A stretch of DNA of 18,255 nucleotides from the NCBI GenBank assembly GCA_014465955.1, contig JACTVT010000046.1:1-18255 (forward strand), read 5' to 3'. Below, piece by piece: positions 11,930-18,255 of this stretch. Position 1 is the stretch's first letter, and each line of letters opens with the position of its first letter. Made by a program: the position numbers and the translations under genes. This DNA is from Eubacterium sp. GTDB lineage: Bacteria; Bacillota; Clostridia; Oscillospirales; Acutalibacteraceae. The notes under the pieces were generated by a model. That model was not told the origin of the DNA. It searched no databases and saw only the letters and a program-made list of their open reading frames with translations.

Positions 11930-14923
11930 TCAATCACCGACAGGCGTTACGGAAAAACTGTTTTCGTAATTCAACACATTCATCTTGTTATGCTTACCTG
12001 TGGGAACAGGTCCGCACGAATTTGAACCCGCACCGAGCATATAGCCGTCAATATGAATGTCAGTCGTATCGTATTCTTTTAAATCTTCAGCGTGTGCTGC
12101 TTTTGCACATTGAGCCGTATTGAAATGATTTGCGTTAAATATAAATGAATTTTTGCTTTCAAATTCAAAACCTGTTCCGTTATTATCGGTTATTCTTGCC
12201 CAATATGTGCCGTAGCGCATACCGCTTTCCTGCGGTTTGATATATTTTTGATGCATATCGGAAACTTTAAGATTCTGAATACCGTAAACTGCCTGCTCTT
12301 TAAAGTCAGAAACGCTTTCCATATCATAACCGAAGTAAGATATATTTGAAAATGCTTTCGGCATTTCAATGTGCATACCAAGTCTCGGTACGGAAAGAAA
12401 TTTAAGTTTTTTGAATTTGTAATCCACGTCAATTCTGCCGTTCGCGTGAACAACATACTGTACGGAAAATCTGCCTGCGTTATTCAGTGCAGAAGTTGAA
12501 AGTTTATAATCTGAATTAATAATTACAGTATTGTTTTCAATTTTATAAGAATTTTGAGCGGCTGTTTTATTTGTATAAACCAGATTGTGAAGGCCTCTGT
12601 TTTCCCAGCCCTTTCTCAAATTCATATCATTGTCAAGAGGTGCTCTGTATAATGACGGTGCAAAGCCTTTTGACTGTGACAGAGGAATACTGTTAACAAA
12701 CTGTATTCCGTTATAGATATAACTTTCAAACTCTCCTGTAATTTTATTGTAAATAAGTTCACCTTTTTCAAAAGTGACCGCAAGTTTGTTCTCACTGTTT
12801 TCGGCTTTGATTATAAAATCGGATTTTTCAGTTGGCTTTACGCTGTATTTGCTGTTCAAAATAATCTGTTCTCTGGCAACTTCAAAGTCACCGTTGTAAT
12901 ATTCAAAAATAATTACCGTATGGTTATTAATCTTTACATTAAGTTTCTGCTTAACGCTTCTTTGCGGTTCAACGGAAATTTTAAATTCATCGTCTGTTAC
13001 AGTTTCACCGTTATTAAGAACTCTGTATTTTACGGTATAATCGGCATTTTTAAAGTAACCGTGATTGAAAAATTCATACTCATTTTCGCTGATTTTCTTC
13101 GCTCTTACGGGGCGGTAACAATTTTTCATCTGAATAGCGCCTGTGTGGGGCGTTCTGTCAGGATAGAAAAGACCGTCTACACAGAAATTGCTGTCGTGCT
13201 TCCACTCATTGTGATCGCCGCCGTAGGTGTATTTATAAGGACCTTCTTTTTCAAGAACAGCGTGATCGGCAAATTCCCAGATACAGCCGCCGAGCATATT
13301 ATCGCCTCTGTAAAATGCCTGAACATATCTTTCAAGTTCACCTGCGCCGAAGCCCATTGCATGCGCATATTCACAAAGGTAATACGGTTTGCCGTAATAT
13401 TTTCTGCGTTCACCGCTTCCGTTTGCAATTTTATCAACTCTGTTCGGATGAGCATACATTTCCGAAATAACGTCATATGCCCATCGTCTTGTTCTGATAA
13501 CTGCTTCATAATGAATCGGAATCGGAGATAATTTTTTCAGTTCATTATAACAGTAGTCCTGATTTTTATAGCCATGTGATTCATTGCCGAGAGACCACAT
13601 TGTGATAGACGGGTGGTTTTTATCTCTCTGATACATACGGTAAACTCTGTCCCAATAATGACCCTGCCATTTTGGATTATGAGAGCATATCCAGCGCTTA
13701 TGAAGTTCAGTTTCACAGCCGTGCGTTTCTATATCTGCTTCATCAACTACATAAATACCGTATTCATCGCATAAATCAAGAAACATAGCATCGGGAGGAT
13801 AATGAGATGTGCGAACGCAGTTTATGTTATATTCTTTAAAAGTTTTTACATCTTTTTCCATATCTGCCGCAGTCATAACATAACCTGCTGATTCGTTTGT
13901 ATCATGATGATTTACGCCGAGAAGTTTAATTCTTTTATTGTTGAAATAAAAAACATTCTTTTTAATTTCAATATGCTTAAAACCGATTCGCTTTCTGATT
14001 ATTTCAATGATTTTTCCTTCTTTTGAAAGAGAAAGATAAAGATTATATAGTTTTGGAATTTCGGCACTCCATTCCTCAACATCAAGTACATCAAAAGTAA
14101 TCTTATCAACCTTTTCAGGGCAGATATTAACTGACTTGGATGCTATAAGATCATCGCCGTCAAAAAGTTCAGCGTTAAACGAAACCTCGTCTTTTATTTT
14201 AAATGACGGAATAACGTCGAGCATATAGGAACCATCATTGTTGAATGTGGTTTTTGCCTCAAAATCATAAATACTGTTATCTGTTGTTCTTATCATTAAA
14301 ACATCACGGAAAATGCCGTTGTTTCTGAACATATCCTGACATTCAAGATATGTACCGTTGCACCATTTATGCACAACGGCAACGACCTCATTTTCACCCT
14401 CCTGCAAAAATGAAGTAATTTCAAATTCAGATGTATTATGGCTGCCCTCGCTGTAGCCGGCATATTTGCCGTTTACAAATACATCAAGAGAACCTGCAAC
14501 ACCGAGAAACACAAGATTAAAATTGCCGTCTGCTTTGCCAATCGAAAAACGTTTTGAGTAAACGCCTGCAGGGCAATCATTAGGAATGTACGGCGGATTT
14601 GGGTCAAATTGATATCTTGTATTTACATAATAAGGATTTTCATAACCGGTAAACTGCCATACAGACGGAACGGAAATATCGTCCATTTCTTCATTGTCGG
14701 TATCAAAGCTGTCGGGAATCTGGTGGCAATTGCTGTAATATTTGAATTTCCACTCACCTGAAAGAACAGCAACCATAGATGAATTATAACGCTCTGTTCT
14801 TATATCTGTGGCGAGCATATCATCTTTGTTCTCAAAAGGAATAAAATAAGAACGCGGCTCAAGGACGTTTTTTTTATAAATTTCAAAAGTTTTGTAATTA
14901 TTTGTTTTTAAGTTGTAAATCAT
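11930..14923 (-). CDS. lacZ: Beta-galactosidase, glycoside hydrolase family 2 (LacZ type)
   Basis: This 997-residue enzyme hydrolyses terminal beta-D-galactose from lactose or plant and mucin glycans. Domain order: jelly-roll sugar-binding domain (about 50-215, with PSVWQFTGYENPYYVN), immunoglobulin-like domain, TIM barrel (about 320-630, beginning KLLGVNHHDTNESAG), second immunoglobulin-like domain, and the C-terminal beta-galactosidase small-chain domain (about 720-990). The acid/base is Glu448 in SLGNESHG and the nucleophile Glu518 in LCEYAHAMG. The usual AHAMGN is AHAMGF here (Phe525). There is no signal peptide, so it is cytoplasmic and needs an uptake system not in this window. The start ATG has GGAG 11 bases upstream and a promoter at 14955-14983. 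It is the first gene of the operon that includes acpS and nnrE/D. Confidence 0.95.
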   Translation of the reverse strand: MIYNLKTNNYKTFEIYKKNVLEPRSYFIPFENKDDMLATDIRTERYNSSMVAVLSGEWKFKYYSNCHQIPDSFDTDNEEMDDISVPSVWQFTGYENPYYVNTRYQFDPNPPYIPNDCPAGVYSKRFSIGKADGNFNLVFLGVAGSLDVFVNGKYAGYSEGSHNTSEFEITSFLQEGENEVVAVVHKWCNGTYLECQDMFRNNGIFRDVLMIRTTDNSIYDFEAKTTFNNDGSYMLDVIPSFKIKDEVSFNAELFDGDDLIASKSVNICPEKVDKITFDVLDVEEWSAEIPKLYNLYLSLSKEGKIIEIIRKRIGFKHIEIKKNVFYFNNKRIKLLGVNHHDTNESAGYVMTAADMEKDVKTFKEYNINCVRTSHYPPDAMFLDLCDEYGIYVVDEADIETHGCETELHKRWICSHNPKWQGHYWDRVYRMYQRDKNHPSITMWSLGNESHGYKNQDYCYNELKKLSPIPIHYEAVIRTRRWAYDVISEMYAHPNRVDKIANGSGERRKYYGKPYYLCEYAHAMGFGAGELERYVQAFYRGDNMLGGCIWEFADHAVLEKEGPYKYTYGGDHNEWKHDSNFCVDGLFYPDRTPHTGAIQMKNCYRPVRAKKISENEYEFFNHGYFKNADYTVKYRVLNNGETVTDDEFKISVEPQRSVKQKLNVKINNHTVIIFEYYNGDFEVAREQIILNSKYSVKPTEKSDFIIKAENSENKLAVTFEKGELIYNKITGEFESYIYNGIQFVNSIPLSQSKGFAPSLYRAPLDNDMNLRKGWENRGLHNLVYTNKTAAQNSYKIENNTVIINSDYKLSTSALNNAGRFSVQYVVHANGRIDVDYKFKKLKFLSVPRLGMHIEMPKAFSNISYFGYDMESVSDFKEQAVYGIQNLKVSDMHQKYIKPQESGMRYGTYWARITDNNGTGFEFESKNSFIFNANHFNTAQCAKAAHAEDLKEYDTTDIHIDGYMLGAGSNSCGPVPTGKHNKMNVLNYENSFSVTPVGD

Positions 14924-14954
14924 ATATAATGCTCTCCAAAATTTAGTTGATTAC

Positions 14955-14983
14955 ATTATACATTATGTTGAAAATTTTTACAA
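14955..14983 (-). promoter_or_regulatory. Promoter of the lacZ-acpS-nnr operon
   Basis: On the minus strand TTGTAA (plus-strand 14978-14983) and a perfect TATAAT (plus-strand 14955-14960) are 17 bp apart, giving a leader of about 25 bases before the lacZ ATG. Confidence 0.7.
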
Positions 14984-14984
14984 C
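14967..14984. promoter_or_regulatory. Near-palindrome over the lacZ -35 region, candidate operator
   Basis: GTTGAAAATTTTTACAAC is an 18-bp imperfect palindrome (GTTG-N10-CAAC with an A/T core). It covers the -35 hexamer and most of the spacer of the lacZ promoter. A repressor bound here would block the operon. It lacks the central CG of LacI-family operators, and no regulator gene is in the window. Confidence 0.35.
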
Positions 14985-15064
14985 AACTATTTATACTTCA
15001 GCACTTTACAAGAGCACAGTTTTGTATTAAAATATAAATCAATAAAGAAAGTGTTTCGTTAATG

Positions 15065-15095
15065 TAATATTATATCTTTTTTCGCAGTATACATT
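15065..15095 (+). promoter_or_regulatory. Possible sigma-E-type promoter of spoIIID
   Basis: TATACATT (15088-15095) matches seven of eight positions of the sigma-E -10 form CATACAnT. A -35-like TAATATT (15065-15071) lies 16 bp upstream, one or two bases more than usual. spoIIID is known to be a sigma-E gene in B. subtilis. A start near 15101 would fit only the GTG start of the gene. Confidence 0.4.
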
Positions 15096-15114
15096 ACTGA
15101 GGATGGTGAAAGCC

Positions 15115-15378
15115 GTGAACAGTAATGTAGAAAAAAGATGTATCGAAATCGGGAACTACATTAAAAACACAGGTGCAACTGTAAGAAAAGCAGGAGCAGT
15201 TTTCGGAATCAGCAAATCAACCGTACATATTGATGTTACAAAAAGGCTTTATGAAATTGACCGTGAACTTTACAAAGATGTTGAAAAAGTTTTGCAGGAA
15301 AATAAGGCACAGCGTCACATCAGGGGCGGAATTGCAACTAAAGAAAAATACAGTTCCGCAAATAAACAGGTGAAATAA
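15115..15378 (+). CDS. spoIIID: Stage III sporulation protein D, mother-cell transcription regulator
   Basis: SpoIIID is a small DNA-binding protein that, in the mother cell, changes sigma-E-dependent transcription and prepares for sigma-K. The product is 87 residues (family about 80-95). The helix-turn-helix is about residues 20-42, with ATVRKAGAVFGISKSTVHIDVTKR in two pieces: ATVRKAGAVFG and SKSTVHIDV. The characteristic HIRGGIATKEKY follows near the C-terminus. The chosen start is GTG at 15115, after AGGATGGTGA. The in-frame ATG at 15103 has no space for a ribosome site and would sit at the predicted transcript start. The gene diverges from lacZ. A tiny reading frame (15380-15415, 11 codons) with AGGTGA upstream overlaps nothing and ends in a hairpin; I do not claim it as a gene. 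Confidence 0.95.
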   Translation: MNSNVEKRCIEIGNYIKNTGATVRKAGAVFGISKSTVHIDVTKRLYEIDRELYKDVEKVLQENKAQRHIRGGIATKEKYSSANKQVK

Positions 15379-15402
15379 TATGCTCGTTAATACAGGCATA
15401 GG

Positions 15403-15432
15403 AGATTTAGTGTGAAAAAATCACACTAATCT
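15403..15432 (+). terminator. Hairpin after spoIIID, weak terminator candidate
   Basis: TTAGTGTGA (15407-15415) pairs with TCACACTAA (15421-15429) around five A, extended by AGA/TCT flanks. The following bases CTAAATTATATT lack a continuous T tract, so termination is uncertain; it may instead protect the 3' end of the spoIIID mRNA. Confidence 0.45.
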
Positions 15433-15445
15433 AAATTATATTGTC

Positions 15446-15475
15446 CTCAAAATTTGCCTGCGGCATAATTTTGAG
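15446..15475. repeat. Compact 13-bp hairpin between spoIIID and proC
   Basis: CTCAAAATT (15446-15454) pairs with AATTTTGAG (15467-15475), and the inner TGCC/GGCA continues the stem with a single bulge, leaving a 3-base loop TGC. No T tract follows (ATGACTGTAAT). It stands directly before the switch-like region at 15484-15566. Confidence 0.6.
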
Positions 15476-15483
15476 ATGACTGT

Positions 15484-15566
15484 AATCACCATCAACGCCT
15501 TGTCAGGCTACAAAAGAGTGTTGATGATTTATAATAAAATTTGTAGCCTGAAAGGCTATGGTGATT
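15484..15566 (+). promoter_or_regulatory. Structured proC leader with mutually exclusive pairings; candidate RNA switch or operator pair
   Basis: Four helices can be drawn. A: AATCACCAT (15484-15492) with ATGGTGATT (15558-15566). B: CAGGCTACAAA (15504-15514) with TTTGTAGCCTG (15540-15550). C: CATCAAC (15490-15496) with GTTGATG (15520-15526), stacking on GCCT/AGGC (15497-15500/15505-15508). D: TAGCCT (15544-15549) with AGGCTA (15553-15558). A and B nest and would bury the proC ribosome site GGTG (15560-15563). C and D exclude A and B and leave it free. No T-box or other known riboswitch core was recognised. The alternative is a DNA role: the arms of B flank a perfect TATAAT at 15530-15535. Confidence 0.5.
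15530..15535 (+). promoter_or_regulatory. Possible -10 box of proC
   Basis: A perfect TATAAT lies 34 bases before the proC ATG. The sequence 17 bp upstream (GCTACA, 15507-15512) matches only three positions of TTGACA, so it would be a weak or activator-dependent promoter. If it is the only promoter, transcripts would begin near 15542 and lack the 5' arms of the leader helices. Confidence 0.4.
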
Positions 15567-15569
15567 TAA

Positions 15570-16367
15570 ATGAATATTGGCTTTATTGGCTGCGGAAATA
15601 TGGCGTCGGCAATAATAAAGGGAATTGTTGAAGCGAAAGTAATTAAAGGCGAAAACATTTATGCTTATAACCCAACCGAAAGCAAGACAGATAATTTAGC
15701 GGCAAAATACGGAATAAGTAAATGCAAAAATGCAAAAGAAGTTGTTTCATTTGCAGATTTTATTGTGCTTGCCGTTAAGCCCAACAAAATATCGTCAGTT
15801 TTAAATGAAATCAATCTTGAACTTGAAAAAAGCAATACTGTTTTAATTTCAATTGCGGCAGGAAAAACAATTGAGTTTATAAGGGACAACCTTTCTCATG
15901 ATAATAAAATCGTAAGAGTTATGCCCAACATAAATGCAAAGGTTAAGGAATCCTGCTCGGCTTACTGTACAAACGGCAAGGTTACAGGCAGTGAAAAGAA
16001 AAAGATTGAAAAGATATTCGGTGCAGTAGGTACAATTACAGAGATTGATGAAAGTCAGTTTCCTCTTTTCGGGGTTATTGCAGGCTGCTCACCTGCATTT
16101 GCCTATATGTTTATTGACGCTCTTGCAAGAGCAGGCGTTAAAAATGGTATGAAAAAAGAAGATGCACTGAAATTTGCCGCACAGAGCATTTACGGCAGTG
16201 CAAAAATGATTTTGGAATCCGACAGTCATCCGTTTGAACTCATTGACCAGGTTTGCTCACCGGGCGGCACAACTATTGAGGGTGTAACCTCGCTTCAGAA
16301 TGACGGATTTGAAAGTGCTGTTCACAATGCTGTTCAGGCAGCAGTTGAGAAAGATAAAAAATTATAA
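15570..16367 (+). CDS. proC: Pyrroline-5-carboxylate reductase ProC
   Basis: ProC reduces 1-pyrroline-5-carboxylate to proline with NAD(P)H, the last step of proline synthesis in the cytoplasm. The 265-residue length is standard. The N-terminal Rossmann motif is GFIGCGNMA (4-12), with VLAVKPNKI and VRVMPNI following. The C-terminal dimerisation and catalytic domain has GCSPAFAYMFIDALARAGV and the signature DQVCSPGGTTIEGV near the end. The start ATG has a modest ribosome site, GGTG, seven bases upstream, which the leader could mask. It is followed 22 bp later by the AIM24-family gene and may share its transcript. ProA and ProB are not in the window. Confidence 0.97.
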   Translation: MNIGFIGCGNMASAIIKGIVEAKVIKGENIYAYNPTESKTDNLAAKYGISKCKNAKEVVSFADFIVLAVKPNKISSVLNEINLELEKSNTVLISIAAGKTIEFIRDNLSHDNKIVRVMPNINAKVKESCSAYCTNGKVTGSEKKKIEKIFGAVGTITEIDESQFPLFGVIAGCSPAFAYMFIDALARAGVKNGMKKEDALKFAAQSIYGSAKMILESDSHPFELIDQVCSPGGTTIEGVTSLQNDGFESAVHNAVQAAVEKDKKL

Positions 16368-16389
16368 AAAGTATTAAGGAGAATATGTT

Positions 16390-17070
16390 ATGAACTATGA
16401 AATCAAAGGCGGAGAATTCCCGGCACTGGTATGTTCTCTTGAACCTAACGAAACAATGGTAACCGAAGGCGGCGGAATGAGTTGGATGAGTCCGAATATG
16501 CAGATGAAAACAACTACAAACGGCGGAATCGGCAAAATGCTCGGCAGAATGGTATCACAGGAAAGTCTTTTTCAAAATAAATACACTGCAATCGGCGGAC
16601 CGGGTATGATTGGCTTTGCAAGCAGTTTCCCGGGAGAGATTATTCCGCTTGATGTTTCAGACGGCAAAGAATACATATGCCAGAAATCTGCTTTTCTTGC
16701 ATCAACAGAAGGCGTAGACCTTTCTATTCAGTTCAGGAAAAAACTTGGCGCAGGTCTTTTCGGCGGTGAAGGATTTATTATGCAGAAAATTTCAGGCAAC
16801 GGTACTGCATTTATTGAGGTTGATGGTTCGGTAATCCGTTATACACTTGCTGCGGGTCAGCAGATTATCATTGACACAGGTCATCTTGTAATGATGAGCA
16901 GTACCTGCCAGATGGATATTCAAACAGTCAAAGGTGCTAAGAATATTCTGTTCGGCGGCGAAGGTCTTTTCAATACAGTCGTAACAGGACCAGGCGAAGT
17001 TGCTATTCAGACAATGCCTATTACAAAACTCGCTCAGAGAATTCAGCCGTATATTGTTACAGGTAAATAA
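16390..17070 (+). CDS. AIM24 / TIGR00266 family protein, function unknown
   Basis: This 226-residue protein belongs to the AIM24 family, named after a yeast mitochondrial protein. Bacterial members have no settled biochemical role. Family features are visible: the opening YEIKGGEFPALVCSLEPNET, the glycine-rich TEGGGMSWMSPNM, LGRMVSQESLFQNKYTA, the FPGEIIPLDVSDG segment and LFGGEGLFNTVVTGPGEV near the end. The pattern is mostly beta strands (a double barrel in known members), with no signal peptide or membrane helix. AAGGAGAA (16376-16383) precedes the ATG by six bases, a strong ribosome site. The gene lies 22 bp after proC and ends before a clear terminator. It probably forms a two-gene unit with proC, although no functional link is known. 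Confidence 0.92.
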   Translation: MNYEIKGGEFPALVCSLEPNETMVTEGGGMSWMSPNMQMKTTTNGGIGKMLGRMVSQESLFQNKYTAIGGPGMIGFASSFPGEIIPLDVSDGKEYICQKSAFLASTEGVDLSIQFRKKLGAGLFGGEGFIMQKISGNGTAFIEVDGSVIRYTLAAGQQIIIDTGHLVMMSSTCQMDIQTVKGAKNILFGGEGLFNTVVTGPGEVAIQTMPITKLAQRIQPYIVTGK

Positions 17071-17086
17071 TTGTATATAAATACTG

Positions 17087-17114
17087 AAATCCCGTTCGTC
17101 AGAACGGGATTTTT
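17087..17114 (+). terminator. Intrinsic terminator after the AIM24-family gene
   Basis: AAATCCCGTTC (17087-17097) pairs perfectly with GAACGGGATTT (17102-17112) around a GTCA loop, and T continues to 17114. It separates proC-AIM24 from the converging hypA. Confidence 0.9.
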
Positions 17115-17158
17115 GCAGTTCATTTATATTGTTTTTGTTAATGAAATCGTTTTTGGCA

Positions 17159-17500
17159 TTATTTTGCAACTATTTCTTTAATCAGAAATTCTCTTCCTGA
17201 AATGATTTTAAAATTACTTCCGCTGCATTTTGGGCAGGTGAATGATAAATTTTTAACTTTGTCTTCATAACCGCAGTCTGAGCATTTTGCAAGCGCTGGA
17301 ATAATTTCAATTTGCAGTTCAGTGTTTTTATAATCGGTTTCAGGCGCAGATACTTTCCATGCTTCTTTAATAAATTCCGGAACGATGTCTGTCATTTCGC
17401 CGATTTGAAGTGTAATGCTGTTAATTACACTTACATTTTGTTCTTTTTTTATATTATCAACAGTATTCATAAGTTGATATACTATACCGAGTTCGTGCAT
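17159..17500 (-). CDS. hypA: Hydrogenase nickel-insertion metallochaperone HypA
   Basis: HypA receives and delivers nickel for [NiFe]-hydrogenase maturation, working with HypB in the cytoplasm. The 113-residue length is standard. The N-terminal MHELGI supplies the nickel-binding His2 and Glu3. The C-terminal half has the zinc site, CSDCG and CPKCSG, two CxxC pairs. The start ATG lies two bases after the hypB stop, so the two are co-translated as hypB-hypA. No hydrogenase structural genes or other hyp genes are in the window. Some organisms use HypAB for urease, so the client enzyme cannot be told from here. Confidence 0.95.
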   Translation of the reverse strand: MHELGIVYQLMNTVDNIKKEQNVSVINSITLQIGEMTDIVPEFIKEAWKVSAPETDYKNTELQIEIIPALAKCSDCGYEDKVKNLSFTCPKCSGSNFKIISGREFLIKEIVAK

Positions 17501-17502
17501 AT

Positions 17503-18171
17503 TCAGTTATTCCATGTATTAATCTGTTTTTCAAGCCAGTTGCACCATGCATCAATACCTTCGCCTGTTTTGGCACTGATAAAGAAAATTTCGCAATTCG
17601 GATTGAGTTTTTCAATACGTTCAACAACTGCTTTATCGTCAAAATCAAAAACGCTCTTTGTGTCAATTTTGTTAATAAGAACAGCGTCTGAAACTGTGAA
17701 CATAAGCGGGTATTTAAGCGGCTTGTCATCACCTTCGGGAACTGACAGAATCATTGCATTTTTGCTTGAACCTGTATCGAATTCAGCAGGGCAAACAAGA
17801 TTACCGACATTTTCAAGCACGATGAAATCAAAATCAGAAGCATTAAAATTATCAAGCCCCTGCTTTGTCATTCCTGCATCAAGATGACACATTCCGCCTG
17901 TATGAAGTTGGATTGATTTAACTCCTGTATCGGCGATTGCACGGGCGTCTACGTCACTGTCTATATCAGCCTCCATAACACCGATATTATATTTATCTTT
18001 GAGGCGTGACAGGGTTGCTTTTAAAGTTGTCGTTTTTCCGCTTCCCGGTGCAGACATAAGATTCAGTAAAAAAGTTTTGTTTTCTTTTAATTTATCTCGA
18101 ACCTTGTTTGCCTCTTTGTCATTGTCTTCAAAAACAGACCTTTTAATTTCTATAGTTTTAAATTCCTGCAT
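17503..18171 (-). CDS. hypB: Hydrogenase nickel-insertion GTPase HypB
   Basis: HypB is a SIMIBI-class GTPase whose GTP-driven dimerisation controls nickel transfer with HypA. From ATG at 18171 the product is 222 residues. The P-loop is APGSGKTTT (41-49), followed by MEADIDSDVDA, and the guanine-specificity motif is NKID. The metal-binding residues known from archaeal HypB are conserved: Cys95 and His96 in GGMCHLD and Cys127 in NLVCPAE. It lacks both the N-terminal CxxCGC nickel site of E. coli HypB and a histidine-rich storage segment. The frame is open further upstream, but ATG at 18171 has AAGGA nine bases before it and gives the family's usual N-terminus. hypA follows with two bases between. 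Upstream, the last 84 bases are AT-rich with only weak promoter matches. Confidence 0.95.
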   Translation of the reverse strand: MQEFKTIEIKRSVFEDNDKEANKVRDKLKENKTFLLNLMSAPGSGKTTTLKATLSRLKDKYNIGVMEADIDSDVDARAIADTGVKSIQLHTGGMCHLDAGMTKQGLDNFNASDFDFIVLENVGNLVCPAEFDTGSSKNAMILSVPEGDDKPLKYPLMFTVSDAVLINKIDTKSVFDFDDKAVVERIEKLNPNCEIFFISAKTGEGIDAWCNWLEKQINTWNN

Positions 18172-18255
18172 AATTTTCAATCCTTTATATTTAAAATTTT
18201 TATACTTAATCATTTTATAACACTTAACGTTTTATTTCAATAATTAAATTTTTAT

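Noticed and set aside
12920..13531. Plus-strand 203-codon frame inside lacZ
   Set aside because: It is antisense to the catalytic domain of beta-galactosidase and has no recognisable domain or ribosome site.
15484..15569. T-box riboswitch upstream of proC
   Set aside because: Proline genes in Bacillus use T-boxes, but the conserved T-box sequence and the stem I layout are not seen; the region is also too short.
17312..17887. Plus-strand 191-codon frame over hypA and hypB
   Set aside because: It spans two well-supported genes on the other strand and is a mirror frame of them.
1..18255. CRISPR array, insertion sequence or prophage genes
   Set aside because: No regularly spaced repeats, transposase, or capsid/tail genes were found on either strand; the only mobile gene is the recombinase at 83-1009.

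Overview
The window looks like a chromosomal segment of a low-GC, spore-forming, anaerobic member of the Clostridia; an Oscillospirales-type gut organism is a reasonable guess. The evidence is AT-rich DNA, strong GGAGG-type ribosome sites, TTG/GTG starts, the sporulation genes dpaA, dpaB and spoIIID, hydrogenase-maturation genes and a GH2 beta-galactosidase. No species-level marker was recognised.

Region 1 (1-1490) is accessory DNA. It opens with the last codons of a type I restriction specificity subunit (HsdS). A tyrosine recombinase follows 15 bp later, then an inverted and decayed copy of the HsdS 3' end (20 of 23 bases match). Next come about 300 bp of AT-rich DNA with hairpins, and then an isolated 3' half of a tRNA-Trp gene followed by a strong terminator. 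This resembles the right edge of an integrated island carrying an invertible (phase-variable) type I restriction-modification locus, with the tRNA fragment as a possible attachment-site scar.

Region 2 (1491-9550) is core-like. murC lies on the minus strand, divergent from the dipicolinate synthase pair dpaA-dpaB, which has a sigma-K-like promoter. A spermidine/putrescine ABC transporter operon, potA-potB-potC-potD, follows, each gene overlapping the next, and runs into an overlapping HAD phosphatase gene. PotD appears to be held in the membrane by a C-terminal transmembrane helix rather than a lipid. A tRNA-Leu(GAG) gene with a consensus promoter and terminator closes the block.

Region 3 (9551-14990) is a minus-strand operon, lacZ-acpS-nnrE/D-lipoprotein, with nearly no intergenic space. 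It couples a large GH2 beta-galactosidase to two housekeeping repair and activation functions.

Region 4 (14991-18255) carries spoIIID, then a structured 190-bp intergenic region upstream of proC. There, mutually exclusive pairings could mask or free the proC ribosome site, or act as operator arms around a perfect TATAAT. proC, an AIM24-family gene and a terminator follow, then the convergent hypB-hypA operon.

The observations most worth following are the invertible hsdS/recombinase remnant, the tRNA-Trp scar and the proC leader.
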